Origin: Larkinella terrae
GTDB lineage: Bacteria; Bacteroidota; Bacteroidia; Cytophagales; Spirosomataceae
Length of the DNA stretch: 64,000 nucleotides
Assembly: GCF_009668025.1 (NCBI RefSeq)
Contig: NZ_WJXZ01000014.1
Span: 1,198,448 to 1,262,447, forward strand
Direction: 5' to 3'
The first letter of the stretch is position 1. Each line of letters opens with the position of its first letter. The notes under the pieces are model-generated. The model did not search any database and had not been told where the DNA came from. It saw only the letters and a list, made by a program, of their open reading frames with translations. The translations under genes and the position numbers were made by a program. Of the stretch, positions 36,670 to 46,084 are shown piece after piece.

Positions 36670-38106
36670 ATGAAAAAGATACTCCTATTCCTAATCATAC
36701 CGCTGCTGATCACATCCTGCGAGGATGCCTTGGTGGAAGCACCGAAATCCATTGTTGTTGAAACGTTTTTCAACACGGCGAGCGAAGTCGAAACGGCGAC
36801 CAACGCCATTTTTTCGCCCTTGCGGAATTCCAATTATTCGGTGTACGAAGCGACACTCGAGTGCATGGTCGACTACGCGTCGGGCCGGGGAAGCTGGGCA
36901 CCGCTGGGTGATTATCAGGGTTTTAATGATGCCAATATTACGCGGGTGGCCGGTTTGTGGAATGCGTTTTACCTCAGCATCCGCAATGCCAATCTGGTGA
37001 TCCAAAATGCACCGACCGGCAAGGCCATCAGCAAAGCCGATGCGGATCGCTTCGTGGCCGAATCCAGGTTTCTACGGGCTTTTAACTACTTTCAGCTCGT
37101 CCGGAACTGGGGGGGCGTGCCGCTGCGGACGGAAAGTAACATGACCGATATCAACCTGAAACGGAGTACGGCCGATGAGGTGTATAACCTGATTCTGGCC
37201 GACCTGAAAGAAGCCGAAACGACCCTGCCTGAAAAACCGGCCCAGATTGGACGGCCCACTAAATGGGCGGCCAAAACCATGCTGGCCGACGTATATCTGC
37301 AACTGGGCAAGTACGCCGAAGCGCGCGATAAAGCGGACGAAGTGATCAAATCCAATCAGTTTTCGCTGGTTCCGACGGCCACAAAAGCCGACATTCAGAA
37401 CAAGGTTTACGGGCCGGATCTGGTGTCGACCACGGAGGAGATTTTTTACCTGAAATACGCCCGGCAGGTCAATCAGGGTAATTACATGCTCTGGATCAGC
37501 AACCACCCGGACACGAAATTATTCAACTTCGGCGGAGCCTACGTGATTTACGTCGATGTGACGAGCGCCTATTACAAATCCTGGGACACCGGCGATCTGC
37601 GGAGAAGTATGTGGGACCTGATCAATTTCGGTTTGGGAGCCAATACGCTCGTGAGTTCAAAATTCATCGATCAGGCGGCCGTGAGCCAGGTCGGAGCCGG
37701 AAACGACGACCCGGTTTACGGTTTTTCCGATGTGTTGCTCATCTATGCCGAAGCCTCGACCCGGGCCGGAAACGCGCCAACGGCCGCCGGTCTGGAGGCA
37801 CTGAATCAGGTGCACCGCCGGGCGTATGGGAAAGCGCCCGCCGTTACGTCGTCGGTTGATTTTAAACTGGCCGATTACAATGCCACCACCTTCGTGGACC
37901 TGGTCATGCGGGAGCGAAGCTACGAATTTCAACTGGAAGGCAAACGCTGGCTGGACATCAAACGGTCGGGAAAAGTGAAGGAAATCATTCTGGCCGCCAA
38001 AGGAAAAACTGTGCTGGACAAACACCTCCTGTGGCCCATCCCGGTTTCGGAAATGAACTATAACAAAGCACTCAATCCCGCAACGGACCAGAATCCGGGG
38101 TATTGA
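36670..38106 (+). CDS. RagB/SusD family lipoprotein (locus 3)
   Basis: A 478-aa SusD-like lipoprotein with lipidated Cys17 (MKKILLFLIIPLLITSC). Helical motifs VAESRFLRAFNYFQLVRNWGG and the C-terminal RERSYEFQLEGKRWLDIKRSG match the locus 1 SusD closely, as does the ending DQNPGY. It pairs with the SusC encoded just upstream and is followed 13 bp later by the FAD oxidoreductase gene. Confidence 0.93.
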   Translation: MKKILLFLIIPLLITSCEDALVEAPKSIVVETFFNTASEVETATNAIFSPLRNSNYSVYEATLECMVDYASGRGSWAPLGDYQGFNDANITRVAGLWNAFYLSIRNANLVIQNAPTGKAISKADADRFVAESRFLRAFNYFQLVRNWGGVPLRTESNMTDINLKRSTADEVYNLILADLKEAETTLPEKPAQIGRPTKWAAKTMLADVYLQLGKYAEARDKADEVIKSNQFSLVPTATKADIQNKVYGPDLVSTTEEIFYLKYARQVNQGNYMLWISNHPDTKLFNFGGAYVIYVDVTSAYYKSWDTGDLRRSMWDLINFGLGANTLVSSKFIDQAAVSQVGAGNDDPVYGFSDVLLIYAEASTRAGNAPTAAGLEALNQVHRRAYGKAPAVTSSVDFKLADYNATTFVDLVMRERSYEFQLEGKRWLDIKRSGKVKEIILAAKGKTVLDKHLLWPIPVSEMNYNKALNPATDQNPGY

Positions 38107-38119
38107 AAACCTGAAAAAC

Positions 38120-39502
38120 ATGGAAAAAATAAAAAGAAGATCGGCTTTATCATCGCTGGGCGCGTTGTCGCTGGGCGTAGCGGCACCGGTTTTGTCGAAG
38201 GGTGAGGTGCTGAGCCATCCGTATAAACTCACGAAGCAAACCCTGAAAACCGACATTCTGGTGATCGGGGGCGGCACGGCGGGCGTGGTGGCGGCCATCC
38301 AGGCGGCCCGCGCCGGACGCAAAACAATCCTGGTCGAAAACGGCAGCCAGCTCGGCGGCACCACCACCACCGGCGGGGTGGCATATCCCGGTATTTTTTT
38401 CGCCTGGGGCAAACAGGTGATCGGCGGCATTGGCTGGGAAATGGTTCAGGAAGCGGTGGCGTTAAACGACGATACGCTGCCGGATTTTTCGATTCCCCAC
38501 GGCAAAAACCACCCCCGGCATCAGGTCCGGTTGAACGGGCAGTTATACGCCATGCTGATCGAGGAAAAAGCCGTCGAAGCGGGGGTGCAGATACGGTTTT
38601 ATGAAACGCCGACGAGTGCGGTTTTCCAAAAGGGTAACTGGATGGTGCAAACCGTTGGAAAAGGAACCAGCACCCAGATTGTCTGCAACCAGCTGATCGA
38701 TTGCACGGGAAACGCCTATACTGCGTCGCTCGCCGGTTTTGATCTGTTGCGGGAAGCAACGACGCAGCCCGGAACGCTGATGTTTAAACTGGAAGGCTAT
38801 GACTTTAAATCGCTGGATTTAAAGGTGATTAAAAGCCGGTATGACGAGGCTGTCGCGAAAGGGGAACTGGTCAAATCCGATTTTCGGAACAACATTGTCG
38901 GCCTGTTAAAAAGCGCGGGCGACAACATCCAGCACGTGCTGGGTGCCGATTCGACGACTTCCGAAACCCATACCGTTGCCAACCTGAAAGGACGCTCTTC
39001 GCTTTTGCAAACCCTGCGGTTTTTGCGAACGCTGCCCGGTTGCGAAAAAACCCGGCTGGCGGATGTCCAGAACGAAACCGCCGTGCGCGAAACCTACCGC
39101 ATCGACGGGCATTATAAGATTACGCACGAGGATTACGTGACCGGAAAAATATTCGATGATTCGGTGTCGTATTCCTATTACCCGATCGATGTGCACGACG
39201 AAAATGGCGTGGTTCCCGACCACTTGAAAGAAGGCGTGGTACCGACGGTTCCGCTGCGGGCGCTGATTCCGAAAAACAGCCGGAATTTCCTGGTCGCCGG
39301 GCGGTGTGTGAGCAGCGACCGGCTGGCGAATTCGGCGCTTCGGGTGCAGGCTTCCTGCATGGCCATGGGGCAGGCCGCCGGAGCTGCTGCGGTTTTGGCG
39401 AGTATGCAAAACAAAACCCCGCTCGATGTCCCGATGAAAGACCTCCGGAAACTGATTGAAGAACACGGCGGAATTGTGCCGGTTTCGACGCAAAAAGGCT
39501 AA
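38120..39502 (+). CDS. FAD-dependent oxidoreductase, probably exported (locus 3)
   Basis: A 460-aa flavoprotein. The N-terminus has paired arginines and a weakly hydrophobic stretch (IKRRSALSSLGALSLGVA), a probable Tat signal, though less clear than in the locus 1 enzyme. The FAD motif GGGTAG is at 50-55, followed by a LGGTTTTGG loop, and a second conserved region (SRNFLVAGRCVSSDRLANSALRVQASCMAMGQAAG) near 390-425 is typical of the PF12831-like family. It precedes genes for a putative FMN-carrying protein and ApbE, suggesting electrons pass between this enzyme and covalent FMN outside the cytoplasm. Confidence 0.83.
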   Translation: MEKIKRRSALSSLGALSLGVAAPVLSKGEVLSHPYKLTKQTLKTDILVIGGGTAGVVAAIQAARAGRKTILVENGSQLGGTTTTGGVAYPGIFFAWGKQVIGGIGWEMVQEAVALNDDTLPDFSIPHGKNHPRHQVRLNGQLYAMLIEEKAVEAGVQIRFYETPTSAVFQKGNWMVQTVGKGTSTQIVCNQLIDCTGNAYTASLAGFDLLREATTQPGTLMFKLEGYDFKSLDLKVIKSRYDEAVAKGELVKSDFRNNIVGLLKSAGDNIQHVLGADSTTSETHTVANLKGRSSLLQTLRFLRTLPGCEKTRLADVQNETAVRETYRIDGHYKITHEDYVTGKIFDDSVSYSYYPIDVHDENGVVPDHLKEGVVPTVPLRALIPKNSRNFLVAGRCVSSDRLANSALRVQASCMAMGQAAGAAAVLASMQNKTPLDVPMKDLRKLIEEHGGIVPVSTQKG

Positions 39503-39511
39503 CCCATCAGG

Positions 39512-40762
39512 ATGCGACGGATTCACGGAATTGGTTTAATCAACGCGGTTTTTAGTGTAGCGATCCTGTTTTCGGGGTTTTTACAAGCGGCCCCTAAATC
39601 CCCTGAAGGGGACTTTTGGCATCGTATCGATTTGATATCCAAGTCCCCTTTAGGGGATTTAGGGGCTAAGCCATTCCAGAGTCGTGACCGGATTCGCTAT
39701 TTCCACGCGCAGACGATTCTGCTGCAACCCGATACGGTTCAGGCGTTTGCAAGCCAGTTTCAAGACGATGCGGGTAACGATACGCTGTTTCAGATCCGCT
39801 CGAAGGAAGGTTATCCGATTTCGTATTTCCGGAAAATAAAAACCAGTGTTTGCTTCGATAATAAATGCCGCTTGCTGGATATTGTGCTGTACTGGAACGT
39901 CACCGGGCGGTATCTGGGATTTGAACTGCCCGAAGGCGAGTTCCTGAGCAAAACCGAACACGAGCCGTTTAAACCGGAAGAATACACGCGTCTGAATGAC
40001 CTGCTGGCCGATCCGTTTTCGCCACTGGCCAATTTTTCGTACGAAGAGCTGGTGCCGAAAACCGATCCGGCGGCAGCGGGACTCGATGCGGTTTCGTCGG
40101 CTACTTCGAAAAACGTGCTCGATTACGTGGTCGTCGGAGCGGTGTATACGACCTATAAAATGTGGCATTTCGTGTACGGTTCGGCGCAGAAGGAAGTGAT
40201 CAGCCTAACCGAGAAACGCCTGTCGCCCGGTTTTCTGTTGAAAATTCTGGAAAGCCCGGATTCTGGCGATAAAATCTGGGCGCTCAACCACATTCGGGGC
40301 CAGGTCGAACTGACGCCGGTTCTGCGAAATACCGTTCTTTCGTTCATCGACAACAACCGGTTTAATCTGGCCGAACGCGCCATCAATGCGCTGAGTCCGT
40401 CCGAATTGAAATCAGATTCGCTGCAGCAATTGCTGTTTCAAAAATTCCCTCAGGTCAATTACACGCTTAAGAATCTGATCGTTACGAAATTCAAAGATGC
40501 ACCCCAGCTAACGAAAACCGTAAAAACCGCCCTGGCCATTCAGTTGAAATCGACTAATGGCGAGTTGCTGAGTAATATTCTGGACCTCTTCAAGCAGCAG
40601 AAAGTTGCGGACCCCGAAACCGGGCGGATCATCGCCGGTTTGCTCCGGAGTGAAAATAATTTCCTCGCGCAAAAAGCGTTTTCCTTCCTGAAAAGTGCGA
40701 ATATTGACGACAAACAAGTCGTGGAGCAACTCAATGCTTACAAATCGAAACACCAGTTATAG
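39512..40762 (+). CDS. Exported protein with FMN-binding-like motif and HEAT-like C-terminus
   Basis: A 416-aa protein with a signal peptide (about 1-26). The motif LDAVSSATSKN (191-201) matches the D-x-x-S-G/S-A-T acceptor of FMN-binding domains (RnfG/NqrC type), with Thr198 as the likely site of covalent FMN attachment. The next gene encodes ApbE, the enzyme that performs this attachment. Residues about 225-416 form a series of short helical pairs resembling HEAT repeats. Residues 27-52 are encoded by a 77-bp palindromic repeat inserted in frame just after the predicted signal peptide. The domain assignment rests on this motif and the neighbour, so it is tentative. Confidence 0.6.
   Translation: MRRIHGIGLINAVFSVAILFSGFLQAAPKSPEGDFWHRIDLISKSPLGDLGAKPFQSRDRIRYFHAQTILLQPDTVQAFASQFQDDAGNDTLFQIRSKEGYPISYFRKIKTSVCFDNKCRLLDIVLYWNVTGRYLGFELPEGEFLSKTEHEPFKPEEYTRLNDLLADPFSPLANFSYEELVPKTDPAAAGLDAVSSATSKNVLDYVVVGAVYTTYKMWHFVYGSAQKEVISLTEKRLSPGFLLKILESPDSGDKIWALNHIRGQVELTPVLRNTVLSFIDNNRFNLAERAINALSPSELKSDSLQQLLFQKFPQVNYTLKNLIVTKFKDAPQLTKTVKTALAIQLKSTNGELLSNILDLFKQQKVADPETGRIIAGLLRSENNFLAQKAFSFLKSANIDDKQVVEQLNAYKSKHQL
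39590..39666. repeat. In-frame palindromic repeat inside a coding sequence
   Basis: Arms 39590-39615 and 39641-39666 pair at 25 of 26 positions. They contain CCCCTAAATCCCCTGAAGGG and its complement. The element encodes the peptide PKSPEGDFW ... KSPLGDLGA and keeps the reading frame of the host gene. It is related to the spacer repeat at 15669-15820. Confidence 0.85.
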
Positions 40763-40774
40763 CCCCAAAACCGC

Positions 40775-41770
40775 ATGAACGGACTGACCATGCTGATCGT
40801 ACTGTTGGGGTTGGCAGGTAAAAAACCGGCGGTTCCCCAACGGGCGGAGGTGCCGATGGTGACGCTGGAAGGCGAAACGCAGGGGACGACTTACCACATT
40901 AAATACCCGGACGAGCGGCAGCGCAACTTCAAAAAATCAGTCGATTCACTGCTGATGACGATCGACCGTTGCCTGTCGACCTACCGGCCCGATTCGGAGA
41001 TTTCGGAGTTCAACCGCGCTGAGTCTCACCGGTTTCGGTTGCCGTATTTTTACCCGGTTCTCAAAAAATCGGAAGAAGTATACCGGGCCACTGATGGCGC
41101 TTTTGATCCGACAGTCAAACCGCTGGTCGAAGCGTATGAACAGGGGAAAAAGTCGCTTGAACTCTGGCTGCCCAATGTCGATTCCTTATTGCAATACGTT
41201 GGTTTCCAATACATAAAATACGATGCGGTTTCGGTTCGAAAGCTGAAAAAGAACGTTCGGCTGGATTTTAACGCGCTGGCGCAGGGCTACACCGTCGATG
41301 TGATTGCGGTTTTTCTGGAATCCAAAGGCATCAACCGCTACATGGTGGAAGTTGGCGGAGAGGTCCGGTGCCGGGGCGAACGCAGCCCGGGGCAATGGTG
41401 GAATGTCGGCATTGAAAGCCCCACACAGCCCGGCGGCTTGCAGACGACGATTCGGATGGCCAACCGGGCGATGGCGACTTCGGGGAATTACCGGAATCAG
41501 TACCGGCAAAACGGACAAACCTTCGGCCACATCATCAATCCGAAAGTCGGTTTCTCCCAACAAGGCGCTCTGCTGAGCGTTACGGTTTTTGCGCCGGATG
41601 CCATGACCGCCGACGCCTTTGCAACGGCTTTTATCGTCATGGGGCTGGACGAAAGCCAGCGGTTTCTGGCCAGCCACCGCGAGCTGGATGCCTTCCTGGT
41701 TTACAAAGATGAGTCGGACAGTCTGAAAACCGTTGCCACTCCCGGAATCAGGGAGTTCTTAAGCCATTAA
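40775..41770 (+). CDS. apbE: FAD:protein FMN transferase
   Basis: A 331-aa ApbE-family protein. It hydrolyses FAD and attaches FMN to a threonine of exported acceptor proteins. The hydrophobic N-terminus suggests membrane anchoring or export. Family motifs visible are TQGTTYHIKY, CLSTYRPDSEISEFNR, the DFNALAQGYTVDVI segment (about 168-181), EVGGEVRCRGER and the C-terminal MTADAFATAFIVMG with the metal-binding region. It lies 12 bp after the gene encoding the putative FMN acceptor, so that protein is its likely substrate. Confidence 0.9.
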   Translation: MNGLTMLIVLLGLAGKKPAVPQRAEVPMVTLEGETQGTTYHIKYPDERQRNFKKSVDSLLMTIDRCLSTYRPDSEISEFNRAESHRFRLPYFYPVLKKSEEVYRATDGAFDPTVKPLVEAYEQGKKSLELWLPNVDSLLQYVGFQYIKYDAVSVRKLKKNVRLDFNALAQGYTVDVIAVFLESKGINRYMVEVGGEVRCRGERSPGQWWNVGIESPTQPGGLQTTIRMANRAMATSGNYRNQYRQNGQTFGHIINPKVGFSQQGALLSVTVFAPDAMTADAFATAFIVMGLDESQRFLASHRELDAFLVYKDESDSLKTVATPGIREFLSH

Positions 41771-41912
41771 AAACGGAGAATAAATGCAGGAAAACCGGTC
41801 GGAATGAGGAGTTTTTCGATCGGTTTGACTTCTCTTGCTGCTAAGCGGTTTTTTGGGTTTTATTACTACATTTACACGATTTATTCCAACCCCTCAACCT
41901 TACGGGTCGTTT

Positions 41913-44900
41913 ATGAACTCAACTCGTTACTCATCTCTATTCCGGATGTCCCGCCGGGCTTTGGCCCTGTCTACCGCCGGACTCATCGTCGGGGGCGTTC
42001 TCATCGGCGCCTGGCAAAACGACAACCTCAATCAGGCTTCCCGTGCGTACCTCGACCGACTATTTGCCGGACTTTCGGATGATGACAAACACGATCCGAA
42101 ATACGCGGTAGGTAGCCTGAATGTGGCGCCGGGGCTGGAAGCTACGCTCTTCGCTTCGGAACCGATGCTGAGTAACCCGACGAACATCGACGTCGATGCG
42201 CGGGGCCGGGTCTGGGTGTGTGAAGCCTATAATTACCGGGCCAACATTACCGGCAGCGCCACCCGCCCCGAAGGCGATCGCATTCTGATTCTGGAAGACA
42301 ACAATGGCGACGGCAAAGCCGATGTCAGCAAGGTTTTTTACCAGGGGCCGGAGCTGGTTGCTCCGCTGGGCGTCTGGGTGCAGGGCAACAAGGTGATTGT
42401 GTCGGATAGCCCGAACGTGTACGTTTTTACGGACGAAAACGGCGACGACAAAGCCGATAAAAAAGAGATTTTATTTACGGGAATCAGCGGTGCCGACCAC
42501 GACCACGGTTTGCATTCTTTCCTGTTCGGGCCGGATGGAAAGTGGTATTTCAACTTCGGGAACGAAGGCAAACAAATCAGGGACAAAGACGGCAAAGCCA
42601 TTTTTGACCGCAATACCGGCAAGGAAATCGACCTGAAAAACTACCGTCAGGGCATGGTTTTTCGGTGTAATCCCGACGGCAGCGAAATGGAAGTGCTCGG
42701 CCAGAATTTCCGGAATAACTACGAAGTCGCGCTGGACTCATACGGAACCATGTGGCAGTCGGACAACGACGATGATGGCAACAAGGGCGTCCGGATCAAC
42801 TACGTGATGGAGTACGGCAACTACGGTTATACCGACGAAATGACCGGCGCGGGCTGGCGCGTCAACCGGACCAATCTGGAACCCACCATTCCGCTGCAGC
42901 ACTGGCACCTGAACGACCCCGGCGTGGTTCCGAATCTGCTGCAAACCGGTGCGGGTTCGCCAACCGGTATTATTCTTTACGAAGGAAAATTGTTGCCGCA
43001 AGTATTTCAGGGCCAGATCATTCACTGCGACGCGGGCCCGAATATCGTTCGGTCGTATCCCGTAACGAACGACGGCGCGGGTTACAAAGCGACGATTGTG
43101 CCGCTTCTGGAAGGCGCCCGTGATCAGTGGTTCCGGCCTTCGGATGTCTGCGTGGCCCCCGACGGTTCGCTGATTATTTCCGACTGGTACGATCCCGGTG
43201 TGGGTGGTCACCAGGCTGGTGACCTGAATCGGGGCCGGGTCTACCGCGTCGCTCCGCCGAATACGCCATATAAAATTCCGAAAGTCGATCTGGCCACCAA
43301 CGCCGGAGCCATTGAAGCGTTGCAAAACCCGAACATGGCGATCCGGTCGGCAGCCTGGAACAAACTGCACGATCTGGGGGCAAAAGCAGAAAAAGACCTG
43401 GCGAAGCTGTACAATACGTCTCCCGATCCGCGCATGAAAGCCCGCGCGCTCTGGCTATTGAGCAAGTTATCCAATGGAAAGAAATACATCGAAACCGCCC
43501 TGAAAGATGCGAATCCGAATCTGAGGATCACTGGTTTACGGGCGGCCCGCGAGCTGAAAACCGATGTGATTCCGTACGTGAAGCAATTGATTAACGACAC
43601 TGATCCGCAGGTGCGCCGGGAGTGCGCCATTGCCCTGCGTCGGAATAAATCACCCGAAGCACCGGATTTGTGGGCGCAACTGGCCGCCAAACACGACGGC
43701 AAAGACCGCTGGTACCTGGAAGCTCTGGGCATTGGTGCCGACGGCCAGTGGGATTCGTATTACAGCGCCTGGCTGAAACGGGCCGGGGCGAATCCGACGG
43801 CGACCGATGCCGGAAAAGACATTGTGTGGCGGGCCCGGACCAAAGAATCCGTACCGCTGCTGGCGAGTCTGGCGGGTGATTCAAAAACCGATCTGACGGG
43901 GCGTCTGCGGTATTTCCGGGCGTTCGATTTCAACCCCGGTTTGACCGAAAAATCGAATGCGCTGCTGACTTTGCTGAAAAACAACCCGAACGACGTTCAG
44001 ATCACGAAACTGGCGCTGCGCCACCTCGATCAGGATTTTGTGAAGAAAACGCCGGAAGCGATGGCGGCTTTGACCAAATTGCTGGACGAAACCTACGGCA
44101 AACCCGAATACATGGAAATGGTGATGCGGTATGAACCCGTTGCCGAAAACCAGCGCCTGCTCGAACTGAGCAAAAAACAACCGAATGATCTGATGGGCCG
44201 TGATGCTACCCGGCAATTGCTGAAGCAGGGCGGGGGTAAGATGGTTTGGGACATTGTCGACGGCAGCAACCAGGACGCGGCTCTCGGAATGATATCCGCC
44301 CTGCGTTGGGTGGGCAGCAAAGAATCGCTGGACATGCTGCAAAAAGTGGCCCTGGATGATAACCGCCCGAGTCTGTTGCGGAAAGAAGCCACCCGCGCCA
44401 TTGGCGGCAGCAACGACGGCGAAATGGTGATTCTGACGCTGTTGCGGGAAGGCAAGATCAAGCCGGAATACAAAACCGCAGCCGTACAGGGCGTCAGTAC
44501 CACCTGGCGGAAAAAGGTCCGGATGGAAGCGGCCAGTTACCTCGACGGTGCGAAAGGAGCCGAAGGCAAGAAATTACCGGCCATTCCCGACCTGCTGGCC
44601 ATGACCGGCGATGCCAGCCGGGGCGTGGCGCTTTTCAAAACAAACTGCTCGATTTGCCACCAGATTAACGGAGAAGGCATGGATTTTGGACCGAAACTCT
44701 CCGAAATCGGTAGCAAATTGCCGAAAGAAGGCCAATATTTGTCGATTCTTTATCCGGATGCCGGGATCAGCTTCGGGTACGAAGGCTTCGAGGTGAAACT
44801 CAAGGATGGTAGTACGGTTTCGGGCATCATTTCCAGCAAAACGGAAACCGATTTGCAGATGAAGTTTCCGGGTGGCGTTGTCACGAACTACAAGATGAGC

Positions 44901-45020
44901 GATGTGGCTTCCATGAAGCAGATGGATGCATCGATGATGCCTTCCGGTTTGCAGGAAAACATGTCGACGCAGGAATTGGTGGATTTAGTGGATTACTTGT
45001 CAAGTTTAAAAAGAAAATAG
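41913..45020 (+). CDS. PVC-type heme-binding CxxCH protein (propeller, HEAT repeats, cytochrome c)
   Basis: A 1035-aa exported protein; I start at the ATG at 41913 (MNSTRYSSLFRMSRRALAL), since the 26 upstream codons lack signal-peptide character. Residues about 60-430 form a glucose-dehydrogenase-like beta-propeller (APGLEATLFASEPMLSNPTNIDVD). Residues about 450-870 hold HEAT-like repeats. A C-terminal cytochrome c domain has CSICH at 912-916. This architecture is common in Planctomycetes and Bacteroidota sugar-degradation loci and is thought to oxidise sugars in the periplasm and pass electrons on through heme. It is followed after 15 bp by a TIM-barrel isomerase gene. Confidence 0.88.
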   Translation: MNSTRYSSLFRMSRRALALSTAGLIVGGVLIGAWQNDNLNQASRAYLDRLFAGLSDDDKHDPKYAVGSLNVAPGLEATLFASEPMLSNPTNIDVDARGRVWVCEAYNYRANITGSATRPEGDRILILEDNNGDGKADVSKVFYQGPELVAPLGVWVQGNKVIVSDSPNVYVFTDENGDDKADKKEILFTGISGADHDHGLHSFLFGPDGKWYFNFGNEGKQIRDKDGKAIFDRNTGKEIDLKNYRQGMVFRCNPDGSEMEVLGQNFRNNYEVALDSYGTMWQSDNDDDGNKGVRINYVMEYGNYGYTDEMTGAGWRVNRTNLEPTIPLQHWHLNDPGVVPNLLQTGAGSPTGIILYEGKLLPQVFQGQIIHCDAGPNIVRSYPVTNDGAGYKATIVPLLEGARDQWFRPSDVCVAPDGSLIISDWYDPGVGGHQAGDLNRGRVYRVAPPNTPYKIPKVDLATNAGAIEALQNPNMAIRSAAWNKLHDLGAKAEKDLAKLYNTSPDPRMKARALWLLSKLSNGKKYIETALKDANPNLRITGLRAARELKTDVIPYVKQLINDTDPQVRRECAIALRRNKSPEAPDLWAQLAAKHDGKDRWYLEALGIGADGQWDSYYSAWLKRAGANPTATDAGKDIVWRARTKESVPLLASLAGDSKTDLTGRLRYFRAFDFNPGLTEKSNALLTLLKNNPNDVQITKLALRHLDQDFVKKTPEAMAALTKLLDETYGKPEYMEMVMRYEPVAENQRLLELSKKQPNDLMGRDATRQLLKQGGGKMVWDIVDGSNQDAALGMISALRWVGSKESLDMLQKVALDDNRPSLLRKEATRAIGGSNDGEMVILTLLREGKIKPEYKTAAVQGVSTTWRKKVRMEAASYLDGAKGAEGKKLPAIPDLLAMTGDASRGVALFKTNCSICHQINGEGMDFGPKLSEIGSKLPKEGQYLSILYPDAGISFGYEGFEVKLKDGSTVSGIISSKTETDLQMKFPGGVVTNYKMSDVASMKQMDASMMPSGLQENMSTQELVDLVDYLSSLKRK

Positions 45021-45035
45021 AAACCTTCCCTACTT

Positions 45036-45974
45036 ATGATTCAACGTCGCGATTTTGTTAAATCAACGTTAGGTCTTGCCGGTGCCGCTTTGGCTGGTAA
45101 GGCCGTGGCCGGAAACGAGTCTGCACAACCCCGAACAGTGGCTAAAAACCAGTTCAAACTGCTGTATGCGCCCCACTTCGGCATGTTTACCAACAGCGCC
45201 GGAAAAGACCTGATCGACCAGCTGAAGTTCATGGCCGACAACGGTTTTCAGGCAATCGAGGACAACGGGATGATGGGCCGACCGGTTGAGGAACAGGAAA
45301 AAATTGCGAAGGAAATGGCGCGCCTGAACATGAAAATGGGCGTTTTTGTGGTCGATAAAGGCGGGAACGGACAAAACACCCTCGCGGCTGGGAATAAAGA
45401 TTACGTCGACATTTTTCTGAACGGTTGCAAGCGGGCGGTGGATGTCGCCAAGCGTGTGAATACGAAGGTGATGACGGTGGTTCCCGGTGATTTTCAGCGC
45501 AATCTGCCCATCGGTATCCAGACCGGCCACGTCATCGACGCCTTGCGCCGGGGCGCGGATATTCTGGCTCCGCACGGCTTGACGATGGTGCTGGAACCGC
45601 TGAGCGATACGCCCAACCTGTTTTTACGGACGTCGGACCAGACCTACGAAATCTGCCGCGCGGTGAACAGCCCGGCCTGTAAAATTCTGTTCGATGTGTA
45701 CCATATGCAGAAAAACGAAGGCCACGTGATTCCGCACATCGACTGGTGCTGGAGCGAAATCGGTTATTTCCAGATTGGCGACAATCCGGGCCGGAAGGAG
45801 CCAACAACGGGCGAAATCAATTACAAGAACATTTTCAAGCACTGTTACGAAAAAGCCAAAGCCGAAAACAAAGAGTTCATCTGGGGCATGGAACACGGGA
45901 ATTCGCAGCCGGGTAAAGAAGGCGAAATTGCGCTGATCAAAGCTTACGTCGAGTCCGATAGCTTCGCAGTCTAA
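45036..45974 (+). CDS. Tat-exported TIM-barrel sugar isomerase (hydroxypyruvate isomerase-like)
   Basis: A 312-aa xylose-isomerase-like TIM-barrel protein with a twin-arginine leader (MIQRRDFVKSTLGLAGAALAG). Conserved strands include ADNGFQAIEDNGMMGR (about 70-85), VLEPLSDTPNLFLR, ILFDVYHMQ and YFQIGDNPGRKEPTTGEINY, matching hydroxypyruvate isomerase-type proteins; the Glu, Asp, His and Glu residues of these strands are the usual metal ligands. Export is unexpected for the cytoplasmic Hyi enzyme, so it likely acts on a sugar acid in the periplasm with the preceding cytochrome protein. Confidence 0.85.
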   Translation: MIQRRDFVKSTLGLAGAALAGKAVAGNESAQPRTVAKNQFKLLYAPHFGMFTNSAGKDLIDQLKFMADNGFQAIEDNGMMGRPVEEQEKIAKEMARLNMKMGVFVVDKGGNGQNTLAAGNKDYVDIFLNGCKRAVDVAKRVNTKVMTVVPGDFQRNLPIGIQTGHVIDALRRGADILAPHGLTMVLEPLSDTPNLFLRTSDQTYEICRAVNSPACKILFDVYHMQKNEGHVIPHIDWCWSEIGYFQIGDNPGRKEPTTGEINYKNIFKHCYEKAKAENKEFIWGMEHGNSQPGKEGEIALIKAYVESDSFAV

Positions 45975-46020
45975 CGGTTAAGTACCCAAGAACCACCCGG
46001 CGATCCATAGGTACGCGAAA

Positions 46021-46051
46021 AGCCCGGCCAACTGGTCGGGCTTCCTTTTTT
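46021..46051. terminator. Intrinsic terminator after the isomerase gene
   Basis: A 10-bp stem (arms 46021-46030 and 46033-46042, one G-T pair) with a tight AC loop is followed by TCCTTTTTT on the plus strand. A-residues on the other side may let it also stop the convergent CBM48 gene. Confidence 0.75.
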
Positions 46052-46084
46052 GTAGAGCTTTTTTGCAGTTTCTTGGAAAACCGG

